Positions 1-7,886 of a DNA stretch of 64,000 nucleotides are shown in pieces (the stretch's first letter is position 1; each line of letters starts with the position of its first letter). A program made the position numbers and the translations under genes. The DNA comes from Deltaproteobacteria bacterium HGW-Deltaproteobacteria-18 (GTDB lineage Bacteria > Desulfobacterota > Desulfovibrionia > Desulfovibrionales > Desulfomicrobiaceae). The stretch lies in contig PHBE01000007.1 of NCBI GenBank assembly GCA_002841885.1, positions 124,001-188,000 of the forward strand, in the 5' to 3' direction. The notes under the pieces are model-generated. The model was not told the DNA's origin and ran no database searches. It was given only the letters and a program-made list of their open reading frames with translations.

Positions 1-2
1 CT

Positions 3-68
3 CCGATTCTGGCCTTCTTCAAACCCCGCATCGATGTCGATGAGCATCCTGCACCGGCTACTGCTTGA
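3..68 (+). CDS. C-terminal fragment of an upstream gene (partial)
   Basis: The third frame is open from the window edge to a TGA at 66-68 and ends in FFKPRIDVDEHPAPATA. An intrinsic terminator follows about 30 bases later, so this is probably the last 21 residues of a real gene running in from the left. The charged, proline-rich tail would fit the cytoplasmic end of a transporter, but too little is present to name a family. Confidence 0.5.
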   Translation, partial: PILAFFKPRIDVDEHPAPATA

Positions 69-93
69 ACTAGGTTTCTTTGTACACACTCTT

Positions 94-120
94 AAAGGCG
101 CTCTTCGGAGCGCTTTTTTT
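94..120 (+). terminator. Intrinsic terminator of the upstream gene
   Basis: GCGCTC (98-103), a TTCG tetraloop and GAGCGC (108-113) form a stable hairpin, followed by a run of T from 114. It lies just after the stop codon at 68 and ends transcription of the gene running in from the left. Confidence 0.85.
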
Positions 121-435
121 GTTGTAATTTCTGGTTGCTGCCGGGTTGTTTGGATAACTGGCGGCATTATGGGATGTTTTCCATGCAGGCATATTGTGAA
201 ATTTTGAACGAATTAACATGGTTTAGAAGGGGGTTTTGGGTGAAAGTTTGGTGAAAAATGTGACAAAAGGAGCAAAGCTGTCTATAAAAAGTCTTAGTTT
301 GCCTTTTTCCTCAAAACAGTGGTAGGCGAAGCAATCTTTTCAAGACGAGTGCTGTCTGGTGGTAAAATCCGATAACTGCTCGGAAATTTTCAGCTTAGTG
401 TCATTTTTTTTACAATGGGAGAAAAGGGAGGATTT
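121..435. other. Upstream region of the TauE/SafE gene, no gene seen
   Basis: This stretch is less GC-rich than its surroundings and presumably carries the promoter of the following permease gene. A TATAAA-like hexamer sits near 283-288, but no -35 element at a good distance was found, so no promoter is called. A strong Shine-Dalgarno (GGGAGG, about 426-431) precedes the chosen start at 436. Confidence 0.5.
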
Positions 436-1680
436 ATGTCTAAACGTTTTCGTGTTCTGGTTTTGTCCGCTCTGTTTGTACTTGTGAGCGTAGTCGGCCC
501 CCTCTGGGCTCAGCAGGAAGCTGCCGCGCCCGCGGCTGCCCAGACGGAAGTAACTGCTCAGGCTGCAGCTGCGCCTGAAGCTCCCAAAGCCCCCGCCACC
601 GGTTCCAAGCTGGAAAAGGCGATCGCCATGGCTCCTGTGGGAACAGAAGTCGGCCAGATCGATCCGGCCAAGCCCGTCGGCTTTCTCGGCATCCCCGGCG
701 CTCCCCAGATCAATCCCATCATTGCGCTGCTCTGGGCGGTGTGGGTAGGCTGGATTTTCTCCACTGTCGGCGCTTTCGGCGGCGTCATGGCCGGTGTCGG
801 CCACGTCACCGTTTTCGGCCTGGGAACCTACGCCAAGGGTTTCAAGACCACAGCTCCCGAACTGAACAAGACCGTGACCGACTCCATCCGTGCGTCCAAC
901 CAGTTTCTTGTCGGTCTTTCCGCCCTTATTTCTTCCATCAATTATGGTAAGATGGGACGTCTTGTGCTGCCTTTGGGCTTAGCCTTGGGCGCTGGTTCGC
1001 TGCTCGGCGCATGGGGTTCCGCAACCCTGTCGGCCGGCAAGGTTTCCTTTTCCGCTTATCAGGGCTGGTTCGGTTTCTTCGTGTTGGCCCTTGGTTGTTA
1101 CCTGCTGTGGGAGACTTCTCCTGCCGGCCAGGCCAAAAAGGTCAAGGCCAAGCAGGCTGCACAGGCTTTTGAAGCTGCAGTCAAGGCCCAGAAGGCTGGC
1201 GGCGCGCCCGCTCCGACAGGCGTCAAGATTCTCGGCATCACCTTTTCCAAGGTTCAGTTCACCTTTTGCGGCGTCGAGTTCAGCTTCAATCCCGTGCTGC
1301 CCGTAGTCGGCGGCGTTGTCATCTCCGCCCTGGCAGCTTTCCTGGGTGTCGGCGGCGGCTTCCTGCTGGTGCCCTTCCTGACCAGCATCACCCAGCTGCC
1401 CATGTATCTGGCTGCCGGTACCTCCGCCCTGGCCGTTCTGGTCAGCATGGTCACCAGCATCCTGACCCTCATGACCAAGGGCACCCCGGTTGACTGGGTA
1501 CTCATCGGTACGGAAATGGTTGGTATCGCCATCGGCTCCATTGTCGGTCCGCATACTTCCAAGTATTTTTCCGACAAGCTGCTCAAGCGCATCTTCATCG
1601 TTCTTGCCTTCTATGTAGGCATTGACTATATCTTGAAGGGCTTCTTTAACGTACGCGTTATCGAACTTCTGTTCGGCTAG
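436..1680 (+). CDS. TauE/SafE family membrane permease with N-terminal signal sequence
   Basis: Predicted inner-membrane anion permease of the TauE/SafE (DUF81) family, members of which export sulfite, sulfoacetate or related organosulfur anions. The 414-residue protein starts with a hydrophobic signal-like segment (about 1-26, ending WAQ) and an Ala/Pro-rich linker (about 27-60). Two groups of glycine-rich hydrophobic helices follow, separated by a charged Lys/Ala segment at about 230-260. Repeated motifs such as GAFGGVMAGVGH and GVGGGFLLVPF mark the two family half-repeats. ATG 436 was chosen over 415 because GGGAGG lies at the right distance before it. The long extracytoplasmic N-terminus is longer than in classical TauE. 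It is followed by its own terminator, so it is probably transcribed alone. Substrate is unknown; sulfite is plausible only by family. Confidence 0.85.
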   Translation: MSKRFRVLVLSALFVLVSVVGPLWAQQEAAAPAAAQTEVTAQAAAAPEAPKAPATGSKLEKAIAMAPVGTEVGQIDPAKPVGFLGIPGAPQINPIIALLWAVWVGWIFSTVGAFGGVMAGVGHVTVFGLGTYAKGFKTTAPELNKTVTDSIRASNQFLVGLSALISSINYGKMGRLVLPLGLALGAGSLLGAWGSATLSAGKVSFSAYQGWFGFFVLALGCYLLWETSPAGQAKKVKAKQAAQAFEAAVKAQKAGGAPAPTGVKILGITFSKVQFTFCGVEFSFNPVLPVVGGVVISALAAFLGVGGGFLLVPFLTSITQLPMYLAAGTSALAVLVSMVTSILTLMTKGTPVDWVLIGTEMVGIAIGSIVGPHTSKYFSDKLLKRIFIVLAFYVGIDYILKGFFNVRVIELLFG

Positions 1681-1708
1681 GCGCCACTTGTAAAAACGTA
1701 CACACCCA

Positions 1709-1738
1709 ATGGCCCCGGCTCTGTCGGGGCCATTTTTG
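1709..1738 (+). terminator. Intrinsic terminator after TauE/SafE gene
   Basis: ATGGCCCCG (1709-1717) pairs with CGGGGCCAT (1725-1733) around a 7-base loop, followed by TTTTT. It ends five bases before the next start codon, separating the permease from the membrane-protein gene. Confidence 0.85.
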
Positions 1739-1742
1739 TTGC

Positions 1743-2402
1743 ATGGAAACACTACGAAATATTCTCTTGATGATGGACCCCTTTCTCATTTGGGGATTCC
1801 GCCTCTTTGATCACCCCTGGGGCGGCTTTTTGACCGGCCTGGCCGTGCTGACACTTCTCTGCGTGGTCACGGGGGATTTCACTTCACATCTGGCCCGCAG
1901 GCTCAATCGAGGGGTTTACGGCAAATACCGCGATGAGATGGTTCGCCAGCACAACCTTTCCGTTCAGGCCCTGAAGCATTCCGACAAGGATGCGTACAAG
2001 GCCGTCAACCGGCAGGCGCACGAAGCGTTCGGGAAGTATTTTTTCAGCCAGGCGGGTGCCTTTACCCTGTCCATTTGGCCGCTGCCCTTCGCCATGGCCT
2101 GGCTGGACATCCGTTTTGGCGGCATTCCGATCACGTTGCCTTTCTCGATCCCGGGAGTAGGAGACAGCGTGTTTTATCCTTTTTTCTTCTTTCCCATATA
2201 CATTGTCGTGCGGATTTCTTACGGGAAAATCATGCGCCGTTTTCCTTTCTATCAGCGCATTCTGGGCTGGAGCAAGCACGGCAACGATACGCAGATGGTT
2301 CCCTTCATGGATTTGCTCAAGCCTGCGACGGGTGAATCGCCCGGGAAATTGGAAGAGAATGCGCGCCCTGCCACCGATTCCAAGGATGCACCGCGACCAT
2401 GA
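1743..2402 (+). CDS. Conserved inner-membrane protein of unknown function
   Basis: A 219-residue protein with one N-terminal hydrophobic helix (about 25-48), a charged, likely helical cytoplasmic stretch (about 50-100) and two or three further hydrophobic segments (about 103-160). It ends in a polar tail rich in Pro, Glu and Asp. The order TM, amphipathic helical loop, TM, TM resembles EMC3/TMCO1-like (DUF106) and YidC-type proteins, but this is topology only and no diagnostic residue was recognised. No clear ribosome binding site precedes ATG 1743; ATG 1770 is an alternative. A terminator ends just upstream, so expression would need a promoter within the preceding few hundred bases or read-through. 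Confidence 0.6.
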   Translation: METLRNILLMMDPFLIWGFRLFDHPWGGFLTGLAVLTLLCVVTGDFTSHLARRLNRGVYGKYRDEMVRQHNLSVQALKHSDKDAYKAVNRQAHEAFGKYFFSQAGAFTLSIWPLPFAMAWLDIRFGGIPITLPFSIPGVGDSVFYPFFFFPIYIVVRISYGKIMRRFPFYQRILGWSKHGNDTQMVPFMDLLKPATGESPGKLEENARPATDSKDAPRP

Positions 2403-2484
2403 TTGCCTCCTGTCACGGCAGCGCTTCGGCAGGGGCCGTGTCCTTGCGGAAGCATCGCCTGGGGAAGTTGGCAAGGGGAGGGAG

Positions 2485-4185
2485 ATGATGCGTCAGTCAG
2501 GACTTTTCAAGCACTGGAGTTTCGAGTCGTTTGCACCCGGTTCGATTCCCCGGCCCAAGTACAATGCCTTTTACCGGATACATCGTCAGACCAGCATCTG
2601 TTTTGAACTCCTGGCCCACTTCGAAGACTTGTCCATGGGTGGGGCTGTGGTCGACTGGTGCCGGGTTTCGGGGTTGGCGAATCAACTGAGTGTCGCCATC
2701 CGCGATCTTGTGGACCAGTTGCAGGTGATGAATCCCGTGGAATTCATGGATGCCCACGACTGGGTCGCGAAATTGAGCTTCTACACCCGCCTTGCCACCG
2801 AACACGCGGCCACGTCCGCCAATCCTCCATACCTGCTGGCCCTCGATTCGCCCGAGGGCAAAGACTCCCACTCCTGGATCTCAAAGTTTTTGAGCCCTTC
2901 GGACCCAAACCCGGCACTCGTTCTCACGCCTGCGCTGTACCAGTATTTCATCGAGGCCAACGACATGCGCCACGAGCTGGACGAGCTTTTGCGCCAGCTG
3001 GACCTGATGCAGGAAGACGCTACCGAAAAGCTGGGAAAACGCGCGCGTGAGCTTATCCGCGGAGGTTCCTTGCCGCAGCGGCTGCTTACCGAACTGGAGA
3101 TCGCGGCCGTGGAGCTTGCTCCGGGTGGCAGATTTCTTGAACTGCGGGTGTTCGCCGGCAGCGGAGACGACGCTGTAATGATCGGCGAGTACGGCGGGGT
3201 GCGGCCCACGGAGTTCTTTGCAGCGTGGCTTGAGGCCGTGGCCTGCAAGTTCTCTCCTTCGGCGCTGGCCCTGCGTCTTTCAAAAGGTCTTGCCGACGAG
3301 GAGCACCCGCTGACCATGGCTGTTTTTCCCGCTGACACGGCCTCGGACATCAGGACCTGCGCTCTCTTTGAAGGTGTTCCCGATGCGGCGGCCCTGGTCG
3401 CGCGCCTGGACCAGATACTGCCCCGCGTTACCAGGCTGCACGTCTTCAAGGCCCAGGGAGAGGCCTTGCGCCCGGAGCATTGCCGCTCACTGCACGACCT
3501 GATCTGCCTGTGTATGGAACGGGGGCTGGCCCAGATCTTTGCCTTTGCCGGAGAGCCGGCCCGTGGTTTGGCCGGAATCAAGCAGCTCCGACTTGAAATT
3601 CCCGTGGTCATCAACATCTTCAATCTGGGTGGCGGACTTTTTCCTTCGGCGGCGGAGCGGGCCGTGATCTCCATGGAAGATGTGCGCTCCATCCCTGCCT
3701 GGTCGCTGCTGCTGGGGCTGGTTTGCCCTGCTGTGTCCTGGTCGGGCGAGCGGCATGAGGACACCCCTTCGGTTCCGCATTACAGCAGTTACGCGGTTCT
3801 TTCCCAGTTTTTCATGCATTGTACCTTGCGCCTTGAGCAGAATCTGTACGTCGCGGAATGTTCGTGCGAGGATGGCGTTGAGAAGTACGTCCGTTTCCGT
3901 TTCAAGGGGGGGACGGGGACCCGGGCGCAGAGGCGGAGCCGTCTCGGGATCATGCGCCTGATTCTGGAAAAGGAAGGGTTTGCGGTCAGTTCGCGCGGAG
4001 ATTATCTTGAAGCACTGCGCAGCGGCGAGGAAGACGTCTTGCTGCAGCGCAATCTGGTTTGCCTTGGGCTTCTGATAGCCTGGGTGCAGTCTTCGGGGGT
4101 GGAAACCCTGGAGGGCATGTCTTTCGAGCAGGGCCGCGACATTTTTCGCGAGTTGTTAACCGATTTTCTTTTTGATCCCAGTTAG
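2485..4185 (+). CDS. Large soluble protein of unknown function
   Basis: A 566-residue soluble protein with no signal peptide or membrane segment. The start was placed at ATG 2485 (or 2488), directly after a strong GGGAGGGAG; the open frame extends further upstream but overlaps the previous gene. Residues about 330-530 (IPVVINIFNLGGGLFPS, a pattern rich in W and G, then RFRFKGGTGTRAQRRSRL) resemble, from memory, an extra C-terminal region found in some deltaproteobacterial PEP-synthase-like proteins. The nucleotide-binding and phospho-histidine domains of such enzymes are not seen. It stands alone between a membrane protein and the convergent nad operon. Function is unknown; the similarity needs a profile search. 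Confidence 0.65.
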   Translation: MMRQSGLFKHWSFESFAPGSIPRPKYNAFYRIHRQTSICFELLAHFEDLSMGGAVVDWCRVSGLANQLSVAIRDLVDQLQVMNPVEFMDAHDWVAKLSFYTRLATEHAATSANPPYLLALDSPEGKDSHSWISKFLSPSDPNPALVLTPALYQYFIEANDMRHELDELLRQLDLMQEDATEKLGKRARELIRGGSLPQRLLTELEIAAVELAPGGRFLELRVFAGSGDDAVMIGEYGGVRPTEFFAAWLEAVACKFSPSALALRLSKGLADEEHPLTMAVFPADTASDIRTCALFEGVPDAAALVARLDQILPRVTRLHVFKAQGEALRPEHCRSLHDLICLCMERGLAQIFAFAGEPARGLAGIKQLRLEIPVVINIFNLGGGLFPSAAERAVISMEDVRSIPAWSLLLGLVCPAVSWSGERHEDTPSVPHYSSYAVLSQFFMHCTLRLEQNLYVAECSCEDGVEKYVRFRFKGGTGTRAQRRSRLGIMRLILEKEGFAVSSRGDYLEALRSGEEDVLLQRNLVCLGLLIAWVQSSGVETLEGMSFEQGRDIFRELLTDFLFDPS

Positions 4186-4189
4186 AATC

Positions 4190-4211
4190 CGGCCGGGTCT
4201 GAACCCGGCCG
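4190..4211. terminator. Hairpin between convergent genes, candidate bidirectional terminator
   Basis: CGGCCGGGT (4190-4198) and ACCCGGCCG (4203-4211) form a 9-bp GC-rich stem with a 4-base loop. It sits in the 42-base gap between convergent stop codons. No good T-run flanks it on either side, so it is a weaker terminator candidate. Confidence 0.5.
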
Positions 4212-4227
4212 CATCCCGCCGGGCCTG

Positions 4228-5814
4228 CTAGTTCTTGCGGAAATGGCAACCCCTGCTGGTCTTGTTGCGCAAGGCTGCCGTGGTCACGATGTAGGCAGTC
4301 TGACAGCCGTGGAAGAGGTCCACCGACTCCTTGCAGATGCGGATCGATTTGTAGAAGGAGTGCAGCCGCTTGTTCAGGTTGCGCAGGTCTTCGAAGGCCC
4401 GTTCCAGGCGCGGTGTGGTGCGCATGATGCCCATGTAGTTCCACATGGTGTGACGAATGGTCGCCCAGTCCTGGTTGATGAGCGCCGGATCTTCCATCTC
4501 GGTTTTGCCGGAGGTGATCCAGTCGGCGATGGAATCCTGCAGCCTCTGGCACAGCTGGCACGATCCCTCATAGCGTTCATGAATGTCTTCCGCCGCTTTC
4601 ATTCCCCACAACAATCCTTCCAGAAGTGATGTCGAGGCCAGACGGTTGGCCCCGTGCACACCCGTGCAGGCGATCTCGCCGGCCGCATAGAGCCCGTCGA
4701 GGGTGCTGCGGCCCCTGTTGTCGACAAGTACGCCCCCGCAGGAATAATGCGCCGCAGGCACCACAGGGATGGGATCCTTGGACATGTCCACGCCGACTTG
4801 CTTGCACTTCTCGTGGATGGTCGGGAAGCGTTTGCGCAGGTTCTGGTCGACGTAGTTGGCGGCATCCAGAAAAACGCAATCCTCTCCGGTCTTGAGCAAT
4901 TCGTCGACGATGGCCCTGGTCACGATGTCGCGAGGGGCAAGTTCCATGCGTTCGTCATAGCGGGCCATGAAGCGTTCGCCCTTGACGTTGAAGAGGCGGG
5001 CCCCTTCGCCGCGAACGGCTTCGGAGATGAGAAATTTGCGGTCCGCGCGGTGAAAGAGGGAGGTGGGGTGAAACTGGATGTATTCCAGGTTCATGACCGT
5101 CGCGCCTGCGCGGTGAGCCATGGCCATGCCCGAACCGATGGAGGACGAGGTATTGGTCGTGTGCAGGAATATCTGGCCAAGTCCGCCGGTGCACAGGACC
5201 GTATAATCGGCCAGGATGGTATTGGGCTCGTTTGTCTCCGAATTGAAGACGTATGCTCCGACGCACTGGTTGTTCAGCTGGTAGCGGAATTCCAGTTTGG
5301 TGGAGTGGTGTCGCGTGGCCAGAAGGTCGATGGCCGTACGGTTGTAGAGGGTGCGGATGTTGGGGTGGATGAGCACTTCCCTGACCAGGCTGTCCTGGAT
5401 GGCGCGCCCGGTGTAGTCGGCGCAGGTCAGGATGCGATGTACCGCGTGCCCTCCTTCCTTGGTGAGGTACCAGTCTCCCTTTTCCGTGCGGTCAAAGGGC
5501 ACCTGCACGCGCTCGAAGAGAATTTTTTCCACAGCCTTCGGACCGTCTTCGCACAAGTGCCGCACAGCCGGATCGTAGTTGTAATCCCAACCGGCCGTGC
5601 CAATGTCCTTGGCCAGTTTTTCAGGAGAGTCCTCGCTGCTGCTGTAGACGATGCCTCCCTGGGCCAGGGCGGTATTGCCGTTGTCCAGAGAGGCTCCCGA
5701 GGAGAGCAGGGTCACTTCATGTCCCTTGTCGGCCAGGCAAATGGCCGCAGTGCAACCGGCGATTCCTGAACCGATGACCAGGACTTCGGTCTTCATGCGG
5801 GTGGGCGTCGTCAT
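4228..5814 (-). CDS. nadB: L-aspartate oxidase
   Basis: Flavoprotein that oxidises L-aspartate to iminoaspartate, the first step of de novo NAD synthesis. The 528-residue protein has the FAD-binding GSGIAGCTAAICLADKG near the N-terminus, the substrate and FAD region around YIQFHPTSLFHR, the HYSCGGVLVDN segment and GLYAAGEIACTGVHGANR typical of the succinate dehydrogenase/aspartate oxidase family. A helical C-terminal domain with long charged helices follows. It is the last gene of nadC-nadA-nadB, 10 bases after nadA, so the three are almost certainly co-transcribed. The second methionine (MKTEVL, 5796) is an alternative start. In anaerobes the electron acceptor would be fumarate or quinone rather than oxygen. 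Confidence 0.95.
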   Translation of the reverse strand: MTTPTRMKTEVLVIGSGIAGCTAAICLADKGHEVTLLSSGASLDNGNTALAQGGIVYSSSEDSPEKLAKDIGTAGWDYNYDPAVRHLCEDGPKAVEKILFERVQVPFDRTEKGDWYLTKEGGHAVHRILTCADYTGRAIQDSLVREVLIHPNIRTLYNRTAIDLLATRHHSTKLEFRYQLNNQCVGAYVFNSETNEPNTILADYTVLCTGGLGQIFLHTTNTSSSIGSGMAMAHRAGATVMNLEYIQFHPTSLFHRADRKFLISEAVRGEGARLFNVKGERFMARYDERMELAPRDIVTRAIVDELLKTGEDCVFLDAANYVDQNLRKRFPTIHEKCKQVGVDMSKDPIPVVPAAHYSCGGVLVDNRGRSTLDGLYAAGEIACTGVHGANRLASTSLLEGLLWGMKAAEDIHERYEGSCQLCQRLQDSIADWITSGKTEMEDPALINQDWATIRHTMWNYMGIMRTTPRLERAFEDLRNLNKRLHSFYKSIRICKESVDLFHGCQTAYIVTTAALRNKTSRGCHFRKN

Positions 5815-5824
5815 GATCGATTTC

Positions 5825-6838
5825 CTAACTGCAGGCGGTCAGCATGCGCTCAAGGGCTAGGCGCGCCGGCCGGGCTATGTGTTCCTCGACCCGGACCGGC
5901 AGGGCGGTGTCCAGTTCCTGCAACATGCGGGCGAGGTTTGATTCGTTGACCTTGGCCATGTTCGAGCACAGCGCCTTGCGCAGCGGCCGGACGGTTTTGT
6001 CGGGATGTCTGGCCGCCAGGCGGTTGACCAGGCTCCATTCGGTTCCGACATAGACAGTGCTTCCGCTTTTGGCTTCGGCCACGGCCTTTATGAGATAAGT
6101 GGTCGAACCGGCTCCGTCGGCCATGGTCACGACTTCAGGGTCGCATTCGGGATGAACGAAAATCAGGGCATGGGGTTCGCTTGCGCGGATGGCTTTCACC
6201 TGGCCGGCATTGAATTTGGCATGTACGGCACACAGCCCAGGCCACAGGTAAAGTTGGCGGGCTGGATCGGCCGCAGGCACGTAGCGCCCCTGGCCGCGAA
6301 TGTCGAGTCTCTCGATCCGGTTCTCGGCCAGACCGATCAGGCGGGCCGTGTTGCGGCCGAGGTTGGCGTCGGGCAGAAAGAGGACTCCGTCCCCCTGCGA
6401 GAGGGCCCAGCGCAGCATGGTCGGGGCGTTGGCCGAAGTGCATACGCTGCCGCCATGGCTGCCGCAGAAGGCTTTTACGGCGGCGGAGGAGTTGACGTAG
6501 GTCAGGGGGATGATGCGCGCTCCGTCCCGGTTCAGCCGCGCGAGGACCTCTTCGGCCAGGAGGGCCGGAACCATCTCGGCCATGACGCAGCTGGCCCCAG
6601 GATCGGGGATGTGCACCTTCTGTTCCGGCCTGGCCAGGATGGCTGCCGTTTCGGCCATGAAATGCACTCCGCAGAACACGATGTGCCGTGCCTGTAGGCC
6701 GTTGATGTGCCGGGCCAGTTCCAGGGAATCCCCCAGAATGTCGGCATGCCGGACGACTTCGTCGGCCTGGTAGTGATGGGCGAGGATGCACAGCTCTTTG
6801 CCGAGTTGCTCCCTGATGGCGGAAATTTTAAGATTCAT
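5825..6838 (-). CDS. nadA: Quinolinate synthase A
   Basis: Condenses iminoaspartate with dihydroxyacetone phosphate to quinolinate using a [4Fe-4S] cluster. The 337-residue protein has the family sequence LAHHYQADEVV at its N-terminus, the cysteine motifs GASCVMAEM, VHPECDPEV and LCSNMAKVN that supply the three cluster ligands, and the substrate motifs YVNSSAAVKA and PDANLGRNTA. The start at 6838 gives a 4-base ATGA overlap with the nadC stop, which settles the start despite a longer open frame upstream. It is the middle gene of nadC-nadA-nadB, next to its pathway partners. Confidence 0.95.
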   Translation of the reverse strand: MNLKISAIREQLGKELCILAHHYQADEVVRHADILGDSLELARHINGLQARHIVFCGVHFMAETAAILARPEQKVHIPDPGASCVMAEMVPALLAEEVLARLNRDGARIIPLTYVNSSAAVKAFCGSHGGSVCTSANAPTMLRWALSQGDGVLFLPDANLGRNTARLIGLAENRIERLDIRGQGRYVPAADPARQLYLWPGLCAVHAKFNAGQVKAIRASEPHALIFVHPECDPEVVTMADGAGSTTYLIKAVAEAKSGSTVYVGTEWSLVNRLAARHPDKTVRPLRKALCSNMAKVNESNLARMLQELDTALPVRVEEHIARPARLALERMLTACS

Positions 6839-7707
6839 GCATTCTCCCGGGGGCTCTGTGTCAGGCGCATGGAAAAGTCCGCGACAGTGGCGGAATGTGT
6901 GATGGCGCCGGTTGAGATGAACGTCGGCCGCAGTTCGGCCAGGGGGCGGATGGTCGCCAGGGTGACATTGCCGCTGATCTCCGATTCGATGTGGGGCGGG
7001 ATGAGCCGCAATGCCTCGGCAGCGGTCTGTACGGGCATGTTGTCGAGCATGATGCGCTGGGGGCTTAGGCTCACGGCCTCGAGCACGTGGTCGAGCGTGC
7101 GGCATTCCACTTCAAGGGGTGGGCAGACGTCGTAGGCTGTTCTGAGCGCGCGCACGGCGGCGGTGATGGAGCCCGCCTGGTCGATGTGATTGTCTTTGAG
7201 CATCAGCATTTCTTCGAGGTTGGCCCTGTGATTGTGTCCTCCTCCCATGCGCACCGCGTATTTTTCCAGATAGCGCTGGCCGGGGGTGGTCTTGCGGGTG
7301 TCGAGCACCCTTACTCTAGTCCCTTCCACCGCCTGCACAAAGCGTCTGGTCTCGTTGGCCACGCCGGAGAGGTGGCAGATGAAATTCATGATGACCCGCT
7401 CAGCCTTCAGCAAGATGGGTGCCGAACCCCGGATGCGGGCAACCTCCTGTCCGCGATTGGCCATATCCCCGTCCGAGGAGAGCAGGGTCACGAGGGGTTT
7501 GGCGCAGTGCATGCGTTCAAAGACGATGTCGATGAGCGGCAGGCCCGCCACCAGGGTCTCTTCCTTGGCAACGATGGAGGCTTCCAGCAGCGAGGCTGGC
7601 GGGAACAGGGCTTCGGAGGTCAGGTCGCGCCCGTCTTCCTCCAGGGCGAGGTCCACGAGGCGGTGCAGCAGGGTCAGTCGGTCGTTATTGAAATAGGAAA
7701 AAAACAT
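6835..7707 (-). CDS. nadC: Nicotinate-nucleotide pyrophosphorylase (quinolinate phosphoribosyltransferase)
   Basis: Converts quinolinate and PRPP to nicotinate mononucleotide, completing the de novo NAD branch begun by NadB and NadA. The 290-residue length is normal. Family motifs are visible in order: LTSEALFP near the N-terminus, the VLDTRKTTPGQRYLEKYAVRMGG... region with the substrate-binding RK and HN pair (GGGHNHR), LKDNHI, VECRTL, IMLDNM, and SGNVT near the C-terminus. It is the first gene of the minus-strand operon; the promoter should lie between 7708 and about 7880, shared divergently with the TPR membrane protein. Confidence 0.95.
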   Translation of the reverse strand: MFFSYFNNDRLTLLHRLVDLALEEDGRDLTSEALFPPASLLEASIVAKEETLVAGLPLIDIVFERMHCAKPLVTLLSSDGDMANRGQEVARIRGSAPILLKAERVIMNFICHLSGVANETRRFVQAVEGTRVRVLDTRKTTPGQRYLEKYAVRMGGGHNHRANLEEMLMLKDNHIDQAGSITAAVRALRTAYDVCPPLEVECRTLDHVLEAVSLSPQRIMLDNMPVQTAAEALRLIPPHIESEISGNVTLATIRPLAELRPTFISTGAITHSATVADFSMRLTQSPRENA

Positions 7708-7886
7708 GCCGGATTCCTTGCGGGAGGGTGGTGTGGTTTGGCTGTTGACTAGGAAAAGGACCCCCCGTCGTCAAGCCGTAACTGCGCCATTAGCGGGTTG
7801 CGCTTGCGGGGGCTGCGTGTCATGTTGCCGCATATGTTGTGTCCAAAGGAACCAGTCGCTTTCAGTCCGTACAACCGGAGAACGAA

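Noticed and set aside
2536-2560. Sequence GGTTCGATTCCC resembling a tRNA T-loop
   Set aside because: It lies inside the coding region starting at 2485 and reads PGSIPRPKY; no acceptor or anticodon arms are present.
4654-5769. Long plus-strand open frame opposite nadB
   Set aside because: It is the antisense shadow of nadB caused by high GC third positions; the minus frame has full family motifs.
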